Of a stretch of DNA of 64,000 nucleotides, positions 8,868 through 18,822 are shown piece by piece. This DNA is from Candidatus Paraburkholderia kirkii (GTDB lineage: Bacteria > Pseudomonadota > Gammaproteobacteria > Burkholderiales > Burkholderiaceae), in NCBI GenBank assembly GCA_001189345.1, contig LFKV01000029.1, forward strand, positions 1 through 64,000. The letters run 5' to 3'. Below the pieces are notes generated by a model. That model had not been told where the DNA came from. It worked only from the letters and a program-made list of their open reading frames with translations, and made no database searches. The position numbers and the translations under genes are program-made. Within the stretch, counting starts at the first letter, position 1; each line of letters opens with the position of its first letter.

Positions 8868-9808
8868 TCAACCGCCCTTCGCGCCCTGCGTGTTGACGAC
8901 GTACAGCGAATAGAGCCCGTGGCTCGTCGCCATGAACAGACGATTGCGGTGCCGCCCGCCGAAGCACACGTTCGCGCAGCGCTCCGGCAAGTCGATATGG
9001 CCGATCGCCTTGCCCTGCGGCGTGAACACGCGCACGCCGTCGAGCTCCGCATCGCCCATGCCCCAGCCGCACCACAGATTGCCGTGCACATCGACGCGGA
9101 AGCCGTCCGGCGTACCCGCTCCCGCGTCGATCACGAGACGCGGTTCGCCGAGCCTACGGCCGCCGTCGAGCACGTCGAACGCGTAGATCCTGCGCGGCGT
9201 CGAGCGCGACTCGACCACGTACAGCACCGCTTCGTCCGGCGAGAACGCGAGACCGTTGGGGCCGACGAAGTCGTCGATCATCACCGTGATCTCGCCGCTG
9301 CGGCCATCGACCCGATACACGCACGGCTTCAGTTGCGGCTCCTGCCTTTCGCCTTCATAGAAGCCGTCGATGCCGAAGGTCGGATCCGTGAACCAGATCG
9401 AGCCGTCCGACTTCACGACCACGTCGTTCGGCGAATTGAGCGGCTTGCCGCCGTAGCCGTCGGCGAGCACGGTGACGGCGCCATCGTACTCGGTGCGCGT
9501 CACGCGGCGCGTCAGATGCTCGCAGGTCACGAAACGGCCTTCGCGGTCGCGCGTATTGCCGTTCGCGTTGTTCGACGGCTTGCGAAATACGCCGATCTGG
9601 CCGCTTTGCTCGTCCCAGCGCAGGATGCGATCGTTCGGGATGTCGCTCACAGGAGATAGCGGCCGTCGCCGAACCAGACCGGCCCTTCGGACCAGCACGC
9701 CCCCTGATAAAGGCACTCCACCGATGCCGACGCGATGCGCAACGCGTTGAAGCGCGGATCCAGCACGCGCACGGCGGGATCGGGATAGCGGCGCGAGTCG
9801 CTTGTTAT
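8868..9808 (-). pseudogene. SMP-30/gluconolactonase-like beta-propeller, frameshifted
   Basis: Calcium-dependent lactonase-type propeller (SMP-30/LRE family), usually hydrolysing sugar lactones. Motifs are NSPNDVVVKSDGSIWFTDPT, DDFVGPNGLAFSPDE and the C-terminal CANVCFGG. The N-terminal strand GACWSEGPVWFGDGRYLLWS is in a different frame; the shift is near 9650. The expected start codon after AGGAGACGAAAGAAC reads ATA rather than ATG, so the start may also be lost. No sugar genes adjoin it. Confident family call. Confidence 0.85.
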
Positions 9809-9862
9809 GTTCTTTCGTCTCCTGTTGTCCTGTTGAAGAGCGGACGCGCGCGTCCGTCGTGA

Positions 9863-11074
9863 TTACCTCGAATGCGCCGCGGCCGGCATCGCTTCCAGAG
9901 CGGCAACCGACTTCTGCATGCCGTCGAAAATGCGCTCCGCCACCCAAAGCGGGAAATCCCCGGGCAATTGCGCCGCGACCGCGTCGATGACCGCCGGCGT
10001 GCGCCCGATGATCCGTTGAATGATCGGCTCCGCGCTTTCTCCGAAGCCGCATTTCAGCGCCATCGCGTTGAAGTGCCGCCGCTGAATGTCCCGAAACCCC
10101 GTAGTGCCGGCTCCCGGCCGGGACGGCCATCGCGAGTTTGGCCCTGTACCACGACCACTGATTGGCGCCGTCGCCTTCCACCGGCCAGATCGACATGACG
10201 TCATAAAGCGGCGTGAGGCGGTATTGTCTGCCTCTCAGCAGATGGATGCTGAAGTTCTTTGCGTGACCGTCCGGCGCGGCAAGTAACCAGAACAGAATTT
10301 GCGTGCTCACCAGCGTTTCAATGTCGCGGCGCGCATCGCTCGATTGCTGCAGATCGCGCGCGAGATCCAGCACGCCCGGACCGCCGTCCTGCTCGTAATT
10401 CCTGTGCGGAGGCAATCCATTCACCTGGCAGAAGTCTTCCTGCGGCAGGCGAAGAATCCATTCGCCGCCCGGATGCATGCGCCGGTCGAAACGTTCCACG
10501 ACGAGCACGCGCTGCGCGCCGAACCGCGCGAGCTCCACGTTCGCAACCGGCACGCCGAACGCCCGCAGCAGGCGCATGCACAGCCATTCGTTCTCGACCG
10601 ACGTCGTGAGATCGGCGCGGCGGTTGCCCACGAGCCCCAGCGGCAGCTTGAGGATGTGGGTCGTCGGCGTCGCGCCCTGCGGCTTGAGCCATCGCCCTTC
10701 ATGCCGCAACAGCGCGGTCTTCTCCTGCGCGCCGGCGAGCGAGATGCGGAAGTCGTCTTCGTCGTCCGCGCCGAAGGGCGCGCCGCCGGCGATCTGGCTC
10801 AGCAGACTCTCCACGTCTGCGTCGCCGAGCGGCGTGCCCTCGATGCTTTCGACGCCTTCGGGCGACTCGTTCTCGCCGAGCAGCTGCACGGCGCCGACGC
10901 AGTCGCGACCGATGGCCTGCAGCAAGTCGAAGGCGTCGAGACTGCCGGTCTGGAAACGTTGCGCGATGCGACGCCGGATCGGCTCGCTGTCGGGGAGAAG
11001 ATTGTCGAAGTAATGACGACCGCGTCGCCTTTCAGCGGCGCGCCGTCGAGCCGGATCGGCAGCGACATGGAAAG
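9863..11074 (-). pseudogene. hipA: HipA-family Ser/Thr kinase, 5'-truncated and frameshifted
   Basis: Toxin kinase of HipBA-type systems, which phosphorylates a translation component and induces dormancy. Visible parts: FDNLLPDSEPIRRRIAQRF near the N-terminus, the ISLAGAQEKTALL loop, the catalytic PDGHAKNFS segment and the metal-binding Asp in PLYDVMSIWP. Frameshifts lie near 11015 and 10100. The first about 40-50 residues and any hipB antitoxin gene are missing; at 11074 the frame continues into an MFS transporter fragment. With the shifts no full kinase can be made. Confidence 0.88.
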
Positions 11075-11434
11075 CGGGCGCGGGTCGGGAAACAGATCGG
11101 GAATCGACGCGAACGCGGTCCCGACCATCATGCCGACGCCGACGCCCTGCAGGCCGCGCGCGAGCACGAGGAACAGCATGCCCGGCGCGAGGCCGCACAG
11201 CACCGACGCCACCGTGAACATGATCACCGCCGCGATCACGAAGCGCTTGCGCCCGAAATAATCGCCGAGCTGCCCGAACACCGGCACCGTCACGACCGAC
11301 GCGAGCAGATAGGCGCTCGCGATCCACGCGTAGAACTCGAAGCCGTGCAGCTCCACGACGATCGACGGCAGCGCGGTGCTGACCACCGTCTGGTCGAGCG
11401 CCACCAGCATGTTGACGAGGCCGATGCCGAGCAT
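11075..11434 (-). pseudogene. MFS (DHA2/EmrB-type) transporter, N-terminal stub
   Basis: First 120 residues of a drug:proton antiporter of the 14-helix DHA2 group. It shows membrane helix 1 with LVALDQTVVSTALP (motif typical of the family), helix 2, the loop GQLGDYFGRKRFV (motif A) and helix 4 GLQGVGVGMMVG. After PDLFPDPRP the frame enters hipA sequence, so a deletion removed the remaining helices. A natural upstream start is not visible: the frame continues back to a TAA near 11540 with no ATG. Certainly nonfunctional. Confidence 0.88.
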
Positions 11435-11779
11435 CGCGTAAAGAGCGGTTCTGAAGGGCAGTGCGGGGGCGGCGTGCGGCGCCTGGGTTACGATCGGGCG
11501 GGCTGGAGAAATGCTAAAGGGAGGTTGCGTCGGCTCGAATTAAGCGGGCGCTGATGTCGAGAACCACGAATTGTACGGCCGGCCTTACGCTGCATCGACT
11601 TATCGCCAAAAAGCTGCGGCGCGGCGCTTCGGGTACGCCCTATCATGCGTGGGCAACCGGACGCCGCCCGGAGCGCATGAAAAGGCGGCGTCCGCGCCGT
11701 ACGCCAACCGATCGTCAGCCTTGTACGAGGCCAGACCAGATGTCAAAATCGGCTCTGGCCGCAAATTGGGGAAAACGTC

Positions 11780-12253
11780 ATGTTCAAACGCATTCTCGTC
11801 GCCATCGACGGCAGCCGGACCTCGGAGCGCGCCTTTGCCGCCGCCCTCGATCTCGCCGTCACGCACCAGGCGATCATGCAGCCTTACTACGTTGTGGAAA
11901 GCGGGCCGATGTATCTCGACGTGCCCGGCTACGATCCCTCCTCGCTGCAGTCGAGTCTGATGGAGCAAGGCGCGGCACTTGCGCGCGAAGCCGCCGACGC
12001 GATGAAGGCGCGCGGCGTCGCGGGCGAAGTCGTGACCGTCGAGGCGACCGCGAGCGACGACGTGTCGACGCTCATCGTCGCGGCGTGCCGCGTCTTCAAC
12101 GCCGACCTGCTGATCATGGGTACGCATGGCCGCAAGGGATTCCAGCGGCTGATTCTCGGCAGCGTGGCCGAGCGCTGTCTGCGTCATGCCACCTTGCCGG
12201 TGCTGCTGATTCCGTCCGCCGCGGGTGCGCCGCCGGAAGCGCCAGCCGCCTGA
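11780..12253 (+). CDS. Universal stress protein (UspA family)
   Basis: Cytosolic stress protein of 157 residues with one Usp domain. It starts [19 protein letters not shown]. The ATP-binding signature [18 protein letters not shown] (G-x2-G-x9-G-S) is intact, so it belongs to the nucleotide-binding subgroup. The product ends in an Ala/Pro tail. Intact. Next gene (108 bases on) is an FNR-type regulator; stress proteins of this kind are often under FNR/ANR control, but I see no clear FNR box. Confidence 0.93.
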   Translation: MFKRILVAIDGSRTSERAFAAALDLAVTHQAIMQPYYVVESGPMYLDVPGYDPSSLQSSLMEQGAALAREAADAMKARGVAGEVVTVEATASDDVSTLIVAACRVFNADLLIMGTHGRKGFQRLILGSVAERCLRHATLPVLLIPSAAGAPPEAPAA

Positions 12254-12360
12254 AGTTAAAAAGTTTCAAAAAAATCGCCGCCTGCGTCAATTTTTCACGT
12301 AGGCGGCCGGCGGCGCCATGGGAGAATCGTTTTGTCATTCATCAACAAAGCGAAGCCAAA

Positions 12361-13072
12361 TGAGCGCCCTGTCTGACTTCACCCGCGCGCGGCGCAATGC
12401 GGCGCACTGCTCGAGCTGCGCCATCTCTGCATGCCGGAAGGCCTCTGCTCCCACGACGTCGCCAAGCTGGAGAACATCACCTCGGTTACGCGCAAGGTCA
12501 AGCGCGGCGATGCGCTCTTTCGCGCCGGCGACCGCTTCGATGCGCTGTTCGCGGTGCGCTCCGGCTCGATCAAGACGGTCGTCACGCACGACGGCGGCCG
12601 CGAGCAGGTGACCAGATTGCTGCTCGCGGGCGATGCGCTCGGCTTCGAGGGCATCGAGGACGGCGAGCATACCTGCGACGCCATCGCGCTCGAGGACAGC
12701 ACCGTGTGCGTCGTGCCCTACGCGCTCTTCGAGCACATGTGCCGCGAAACCGACGCGCTGCAAAGACGCCTGCATCGCATGATGAGCCACGCCATGAACC
12801 GCGAGGCGAGCCACCTCGTGCGGCTCGGCATGCTGCGCGCCGACGAGCGCGTCGCGCGGCTGCTGCTCGATATCTCCTCGCGGCTGTCGCGGCGCGGCTA
12901 TGCGTCCTCGGAGTTCACGCTGCGCATGACGCGCGACGACATGGGCAGCTATCTCGGCATGACGCTCGAGACCGTAAGCCGCACCCTGTCGCGCTTCGAC
13001 AAGCTCGGGCTCATCGAGATGCAGGGCAAGTTCATCCGCATCCGCGACTTCGACGGCCTGCGCGCCGTCTGA
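12361..13072 (+). pseudogene. FNR/CRP-family oxygen-type regulator, frameshifted
   Basis: CRP-fold regulator of the FNR/ANR type. The N-terminus carries the start of an iron-sulfur cluster motif (AAHCSSC), and after the frame change the rest reads LCMPEGLCSH. A cyclic-nucleotide-type barrel follows (RAGDRFDALFAVRSGSIKTV), then the C-terminal helix-turn-helix TRDDMGSYLGMTLETVSRTL. The frame breaks near 12425, inside the cysteine cluster; the pattern fits loss of a few bases between CTGC repeats. If translation restarted at ATG 12431 the product would lack the N-terminal cluster Cys. Everything after is clean. Confidence 0.82.
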
Positions 13073-13129
13073 CGGCGTACCCCGCCCGATTGTTTCTGTC
13101 GCGAGAATAATCGACGCTCATATTTCGGT

Positions 13130-13144
13130 TGGCACGCGGTTGGC
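13130..13144 (+). promoter_or_regulatory. Candidate sigma-54 (-24/-12) promoter
   Basis: TGGCACGCGGTTGGC has the GG and GC doublets of a sigma-54 promoter at the exact 10-base interval and matches TGGCACG fully; the -12 half is TGGC rather than TTGC. It lies 45 bases upstream of the EgtB-like ATG. No enhancer site is recognised, so the call is tentative. Confidence 0.35.
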
Positions 13145-13189
13145 TACGCATTAGTCTTTTGAGTTGGCCAGCCACGGAGATTGGGCGAC

Positions 13190-14497
13190 ATGAATCGCGA
13201 ACCTTCCCTGCGTCACCCGCTGCTGGAGCGCCTCGCCGAGGCCCGCCGCGTCACCGACGAACTCTTCGACGTCGTCAGGCCCGAGCACCTCTACGATAGG
13301 CCGATCGCCGAGCGGCATCGCATCGTCTTCTATATCGGGCATCTCGAAGCCTTCGACCGCAATCTTTTCGACAAGCGGCTCTTCGACATGCCGAGCTCCA
13401 ATCCCGAATACGACCGCCTCTTTGCCTTCGGCATCGATCCGGTGGACGGCGACTTGCCGACCGATCAGCCTGCCGACTGGCCCTCACTCGAACACGTGCG
13501 CGCCTACAAGGACGAAGTCCGTGCCGATATCGACGGGCGCTTCGATCCGATCAGGATCGCGGTGGCGCCCGTTTCCGCCGACGAATCGCCCGCGCAGCTG
13601 CTCGAAGTCGCCATCGAGCATCGGCTGATGCATGCGGAGACGCTCACCTACATGCTGCATCAATTACCGGTCGACCGGAAAAAGGCGCCGGCCGATGCCC
13701 GTTCGGAGCGGGAGTCGGCTCGCGCGCTCGAACATGAAACGGTGCGCGTGCCGGCGGGCAGCACGACGCTCGGCCTCGCGCGCGAAAGCGGCCTGTTCGG
13801 CTGGGACAATGAGTTCGGCGCGGAGCGCGTCGAGGTGCCCGCGTTCGAGATCGACCGCTACATGGTGACGAACGGCGACTACCTGCGCTTCATCGAGGCG
13901 GGCGGCTACTGGAACCGCGCGCACTGGAGCGACGCCGACTGGACGTGGAAGGAGGAACAGCGCATCGTGCATCCGGCCTTCTGGATTCCCGGCGACGGCG
14001 ACGCTGACGATCCGCGCGGCGGGTGGAAACTGCGCACGATGTTCGACGAGATTCCGCTACCGCCCGACTGGCCCGTCTATGTGAGCTACGCGGAAGCGAA
14101 CGCGTATGCGCGCTGGGCCGGCAAGTCGCTGCCGAGCGAAGCGCAATGGCAGCGCGCGGCATCGGGCGCGCCGCAGGTCGCCGAAGGCAATTTCGATTTC
14201 CGTCGTTGGGATCCGTCGCCGGTGCAGGCGCATCCGGAGAATCGCAGCGAGTTCGGCGTCGGAGGACAGTTCGGCAACGGCTGGGAATGGACGTCGACGA
14301 CCTTCGGGCCGCTGAACGGATTCGAGCCGTTTCCGTTCTATCTCGGCTATTCGGCCAACTTCTTCGATGGCAAGCATTTCGTCATCAAGGGTGGCTCGCC
14401 GCGCACCGCCGCGTGCATGCTGCGGCCCAGTTTCCGCAACTGGTTCCAGGGGCATTATCAATATGTTTATGCGGGGTTTCGCTGCGTAAGCGCCTGA
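13190..14497 (+). CDS. EgtB-like non-haem iron sulfoxide synthase (DinB + SUMF1)
   Basis: Relative of EgtB, which joins a thiol to trimethylhistidine using oxygen in ergothioneine synthesis. Residues about 10-165 form a DinB-like helical domain with the expected iron ligands: His51 in YIGHLEAF, and His144 and His148 in the H-x3-H-x-E pattern EHRLMHAE. Residues about 185-435 form a formylglycine-generating-enzyme-like (SUMF1) domain (YMVTNGDYLRFIEAGGYW, GNGWEWTSTTFGP, KGGSPRTAACMLRPSFRNW). Length 435 and intact. The ATG is used because CACGGAGA lies ahead. No egtD methyltransferase is adjacent, so whether it makes ergothioneine, selenoneine or another thiohistidine is open. Confidence 0.85.
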   Translation: MNREPSLRHPLLERLAEARRVTDELFDVVRPEHLYDRPIAERHRIVFYIGHLEAFDRNLFDKRLFDMPSSNPEYDRLFAFGIDPVDGDLPTDQPADWPSLEHVRAYKDEVRADIDGRFDPIRIAVAPVSADESPAQLLEVAIEHRLMHAETLTYMLHQLPVDRKKAPADARSERESARALEHETVRVPAGSTTLGLARESGLFGWDNEFGAERVEVPAFEIDRYMVTNGDYLRFIEAGGYWNRAHWSDADWTWKEEQRIVHPAFWIPGDGDADDPRGGWKLRTMFDEIPLPPDWPVYVSYAEANAYARWAGKSLPSEAQWQRAASGAPQVAEGNFDFRRWDPSPVQAHPENRSEFGVGGQFGNGWEWTSTTFGPLNGFEPFPFYLGYSANFFDGKHFVIKGGSPRTAACMLRPSFRNWFQGHYQYVYAGFRCVSA

Positions 14498-14596
14498 CCG
14501 CAGCAGGACCGCTCCGCTGCGTCGGGTTCCCGACGTCGCAGGTCTTGCAGTCCGGCGGCCGACCCGCAAACGGTCGCTCCCGTCGTCGCGGGTCGC

Positions 14597-15714
14597 TCAC
14601 TGCGCGGCCGCTTCCTCGTATCGAGACATTTGATAATCGCTGTCGCCGAAGAGCGGATCGAACATCGTCAGGCGCTTGAAGTAGTCACCCACGTCCAGTT
14701 CGTCGGTCATTCCCATTCCGCCGTGGAGTTGCACGGCTTGCTGGCCGACATAGCGTCCCGCTTTCGCGACCGTCACCTTCGCCGCCGCGATCCTGCGCGT
14801 GCGCTCCCGAGGATCGGGTTCGTCGAGCGCCTGCGCAGCGACATACGCCATCGACAGACCGAGCTCCTTCTGGATCAGCATGTCTGCCATGCGGTGCTGC
14901 AGTGCCTGGAAGGCCCCGAGCGGTTTGCCGAACTGCTGGCGCGTGCGCAGATACTCGGCCGTGATCTCGATCAGCCGCTCCATCGCTCCGGACGCCTCGG
15001 CACAGAGCGCGGCGATGCCATGATCGAAGCCATGCTGAAGCGCGCTCAGGCCGCCTTCGATCAACCCGTCGGCCGCGACCTTCACACCGTCCAGCGCGAC
15101 ATCGGCTGCGCGGAGCCCGTCCATGGTCGGGTAGCCTGTCGTCGTCACGCCTTTTGCGTTGCGCGGCACCATGAACAGGCCGATCTCGCTGCCGCCCGCG
15201 ATGCGCGCCGTAACGATCAGCGCATCAGCCACTTCGCCGTGCCACACGAGCGACTTCCGGCCATCCGGGACGTAGCCTTCGCCGTTTCGTTCCGCGACCG
15301 CCTTCACTGCCTCCGGGCGGTAGCGTGAATCACGTCGAGGTACGCAACCGAGACGATCTTCTCGCTGCCGGCGAGCGCCGGCAGCCATTGCTGCTTCTGC
15401 GCATCGCTGGCGTAGCGGCCGATTACCGCGGCCGCGACCACCGCCGACGAGATGACGGGCTCCAGCACGAGCCCCCGGCCGAGCTCGCGCTGCACGACGA
15501 GCCGGCTCGCCGGCCCTTCGCCGAAGCCGCCATGATCGGCGTCGATCGTGAGCCCGAGCACGCCCAATTCGCCGAGCGTCGACCAGACCGCGCGATCGAA
15601 CGCCCCGCCTTCGCGCGAGCGTCTGCGACGGCGGTCGAATGCATATTCGGTATCCACGAACCGGCGCAGGCTGTCGGCCATCATCTGCTGCTCTTCGCTG
15701 TAGGTAAAGTCCAT
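14597..15714 (-). pseudogene. pimD: Acyl-CoA dehydrogenase, pimeloyl-CoA dehydrogenase small-subunit type
   Basis: Flavoprotein that oxidises acyl-CoA to enoyl-CoA. Resembles the small subunit of two-subunit pimeloyl-CoA dehydrogenases. It starts MDFTYSEEQQMMADSLRRFV, has GGLSALQHGFDHGIAALCAE and ends in the FAD-binding AVQLHGGMGMTDELDVGDYF. One frameshift near 15330 separates residues 1-128 from the rest. The partner large-subunit gene ends nine bases upstream, so they formed an operon. Symbol is by similarity and position. Confidence 0.8.
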
Positions 15715-15723
15715 GCCCGTTCC

Positions 15724-16931
15724 TTAGAAGCCGAGGATCATTTTCGAGATGATGTTCTTTTGCACTTCCGTCGCACCGCCGAAGATCGAGATTTTGCGCA
15801 TATCGAAGTACGCCGAAGCGGCGGGCGACGCCCAGTCCGGACCGCTGACGGGCTGCGTGGCGCCGTCGAGCAGCCAGTCCGGCGAATACGGCCAGCTGTG
15901 CGGTCCCGCCACCTCCTGTTGCAGCCGCGATATCCTGCTGGATCTCGGAGGCGCGGATCTTCAGAATTGACGCTTCCGGACCGGGTCCGCTGCCGGCCCC
16001 CTGCGTGGCGACGCGCAGCAGCATCTCCAGCGCCATCACGTCCATCTCGATGCGCGCGAGTTTGTCGCGCATCCGCGCATCGTCGATCATCACGCCGCCT
16101 TTTCCGTCCGGCGCGATCGAAGCGTAGTGCTTGAGCTGCCGCAGCTCACGGTAGCAATGGCCGATGCCCGCAATACTCGTGCGCTCGTGTCCGAGCAGGT
16201 ATTTCGCATAGGTCCAGCCCTTGTTTTCTTCGCTGACCAGATTTTCGACCGGCACCTCGACGTCTTCGAGCCATGTCTCGTTTACGTCGTGACCGCCGTC
16301 GAGCGTCACGATCGGGCGCACGCTCACGCCGAGCGTCCTCATGTCGATCAGCAGCAGCGAGATGCCCTCCTGCGGCTTCACGTCGGGATCGGTGCGCACC
16401 AGGCAGAAGATCCAGTCCGGCGAAGATCCAGTCCGGCGAAATGCGCCATCGTGGTCCACGTCTTCTGGCCGTTCACGACGTACTTGTCGCCCTTCTTCAC
16501 CGCCCGCGCCTTCAGCGACGCCAGGTCGCTGCCCGCGCCCGGCTTGGAATAGCCCTGACACCAGAAATCCTCGACGCTCGGAATGCGCGGCAGAAACCGC
16601 GCCTGCATCTGCGGGGATGCATACTTCATCAGCACCGGCCCGATCATCAGCAGGCCGAAGGGCAGCGGGCGCGGCGCGCCAAGCTTGAACGCCTCGACTT
16701 CGAAGATCAGCCGCTGCAGCGGGCTCCAGCCCGTGCCGCCGTGCTCTTTCGGCCACGCCGGCGCACCCCAGCCGTGCGCGTTCAGGATTCGGTGCCAGCG
16801 CACGTAATCCTCCTTCTCGACGCGACGGTGGCCCAGCACCTTGTCTCGTTATCGTTCGGCCAATTCGCGTCCACGAACGCGCGCACTTCGTCGTGGAAAG
16901 CCTGTTCGTCCGCGGTATAACGCAAGTCCAT
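15724..16931 (-). pseudogene. pimC: Acyl-CoA dehydrogenase, pimeloyl-CoA dehydrogenase large-subunit type
   Basis: Larger partner of the preceding subunit. Starts MDLRYTADEQAFHDEVRAFV; then [58 protein letters not shown], and finally ISIFGGATEVQKNIISKMI, the typical large-subunit ending. Frameshifts are at about 16840, at 16406-16437 and near 15925. The middle one is caused by a perfect 16-bp tandem duplication. At least three lesions, so long dead. Together with the CoA transferase and other dehydrogenases nearby it belonged to a beta-oxidation-like route. Confidence 0.82.
16406..16437. repeat. 16-bp perfect tandem duplication causing a frameshift
   Basis: Two adjacent copies of GAAGATCCAGTCCGGC (16406-16421, 16422-16437). 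Removing one copy restores the acyl-CoA dehydrogenase frame between TWTTMAHFAGLD and the downstream IFCLVRTDPD segment, which shows the single-copy state was ancestral. Confidence 0.95.
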
Positions 16932-17403
16932 CCCGATGTCCTCCTCGATGTGCGCGCTGCGCGCGGCCAGGGTCGCGCGCACCTCTGTTTCGTTTCCAGT
17001 CCTTCTCTGCGACGTCGACTGCGCCCCTGCGATGCAATACCCGGGAGCGCGCGGCTGTCGGCAATGAGTGTGTGGGGACCCTTGCGCGCGACGCAACTTG
17101 TATTCGACGAACGCGGCATTCGGCGTCCGCGAACACGCGCCCTTCCTGCAAGGATCATCGGACGTCGCGGTTCTGAAAGCACGAACGCGGCCGTCGCAAC
17201 TTGCGATTTGAACCCGGACACCTGCCTTGTTACATTGAATTGCCGAGGCCGGCGTGCTGGCCGGCCTCACCTCGAACGACACCGGGATTCGCAGCACTGC
17301 CGTTCTTTGCTCGACATTCCGGCCCGGGAATCGATCGGTTCTACCAAGCGATCGCCGAACATCCATCAAGCGGAGGAAGACTTATCCAAGCTGAAAAACC
17401 CCG
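16932..17403. other. Intergenic region with one strong hairpin, no gene seen
   Basis: No supported gene in 472 bases between the divergent acyl-CoA dehydrogenase and nitronate monooxygenase-like genes; open frames here are Arg-rich and lack ribosome sites. A perfect nine-base stem GAGGCCGGC-GTGCTG-GCCGGCCTC at 17245-17268 has no T-tract and could be a transcript structure or operator. Promoters for both flanking genes should lie here. Confidence 0.5.
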
Positions 17404-18469
17404 TTGTGCGAACTGCTCAACATCGACTACCCCATTCTGCAGGCAGGCATGGGCGGCGTGGCGTTCGGGCCGCTGGCCGCGGCCGTTTCGAAAGCCGGCG
17501 GGCTCGGCACCATCGCCGCCATTTCGCCGACGCCCGAGCGCGTCGAACAGGAGATCCTGCTGGCTCGCAGCCTGACCGACAAGCCGATCTGCGTCGACAT
17601 TTTTCCCGCTTCGCGCGCCCAAGGACAAGTCCGATGTCGAACTCCCGGATCTGCCGGGGCCGCTCAAGCGGCTGCACAAGGAAATCGAAGAGCTGGGCGT
17701 CGAGATAAAGCCGGCCGACGACCAGGCCATGAGCATCGAAGATGCGAAGACCAAGCTCGAAATCTGCTTCAAGCATAGCATCGAAGTGATCGCCTGCGCA
17801 CTCGGCACGCCCAAATGGGTGGTCGATGCCTGCCACGAACGCGGCGTCAAGACCATCAGCATCGTCGGCCGCACATCGCACGCCGCGTCGGCCATCCGCG
17901 CCGGCACCGATGTCGTCGTCGTGCAGGGGACCGAAGGCGGGGGGCCATACCGGCGACGTCGGTCTCATCAAGCTGCTCCAGGAAGTGCTGGAATTTTCGA
18001 CGGTGCCGGTGGCGGCGGCCGGCGGGATCGTCAACGGCGCGCAGATCGCGGACGTGATGACGCAAGGCGCACAGGGCGTGTGGGTCGGTACGCGTTTCAT
18101 CGGCAGCGAGGAATCGAGCGTGGGGCCGAACTACAAGCAATCGATCGTCGAGGCGGAGAACGACAGCACGATCCGTTCGCTGCTCTTCGATGGCTTTTAC
18201 GTCCGTCAACTGCAGAATCGGTTCACGGAAGTCTGGGAAGGTCACGAGAGCGAACTCCTGCCGTATCCGATCCAGCGCATCGTCATCGCGCCGTCGCGTT
18301 TCGCGGCCGCCGCTGCGGACCTCAAGGACCATCAAGCGCCGCCGGCGGGTCAAGGCTCGGGCATGATCCGCGACGTTTTCCGCCGGCGGCCGTCGTGCTG
18401 CAACGACTCGTCGACGAGACGATCGCGACGCTCAGACAGTCGCGCGGCCGGATCGACATCGACGCCTGA
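17404..18469 (+). pseudogene. Nitronate monooxygenase/NPD-type flavoprotein, frameshifted
   Basis: FMN-dependent TIM-barrel enzyme of the 2-nitropropane dioxygenase family. Seen in order: IDYPILQAGMGGVAFGPLAA, AGGLGTIAAISPTPERVEQE, the linker with KRLHKEIEELGVEIK, VVQGTEGGG followed in another frame by HTGDVGLIKLL, and PVAAAGGIVNG with GTRFIGSEES, the phosphate-binding region. Frameshifts near 17615, 17943 and 18365. The best start is TTG at 17404, so the original ATG may be lost. In this neighbourhood such proteins often accompany acyl-CoA dehydrogenase and CoA-transferase genes. Confidence 0.85.
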
Positions 18470-18822
18470 TCCGAAGGCTGACGTGCTGCTCGCTTTCCGG
18501 CGGCGGCTGCGAACCCACTTCGATTTCGCTAGGCAATCCAGAGCACGCGGCGGCACGATCGTGTTGTCGCCTCGACCAGTGCTCGCCACGCCTTGCCGGC
18601 AGGATATCGACGCATCGGACCGGGCCAGCGCCCATCTGATTCGACTCGTGCCGGAAGGAGCCGCATCGCCGGCCGGCCTCGAGGAAACCCGTCATCGCTT
18701 CGCTGGTCGCGGGATGAACCCGGTCGAACGCGACCCGCCTCACGGATGCCGCTCGCCGCCGAAGTACGGACCGCCGGGCCGTATGTCGACGCACCGAATT
18801 GCCGTTCCGGCAACGGAGCAGC
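18470..18822. other. Gap with no recognisable gene
   Basis: About 350 bases between convergent pseudogenes. Two overlapping leftward frames (18432-18794 and 18529-18813) are open but Arg/Ser/Gly-rich with no recognisable motif or ribosome site. I see no terminator or repeat. It may be remains of a deleted gene. Confidence 0.4.

Noticed and set aside
13190-14497. Naming the EgtB-like gene selenoneine synthase (senA).
   Set aside because: No senB or senC neighbours and the N-terminal domain does not look closer to SenA than to EgtB-like proteins; left unnamed.
16893-17708. 271-codon rightward frame across the dehydrogenase/monooxygenase gap.
   Set aside because: Antisense to an acyl-CoA dehydrogenase at one end and out of frame with the monooxygenase at the other; composition is of a shadow.
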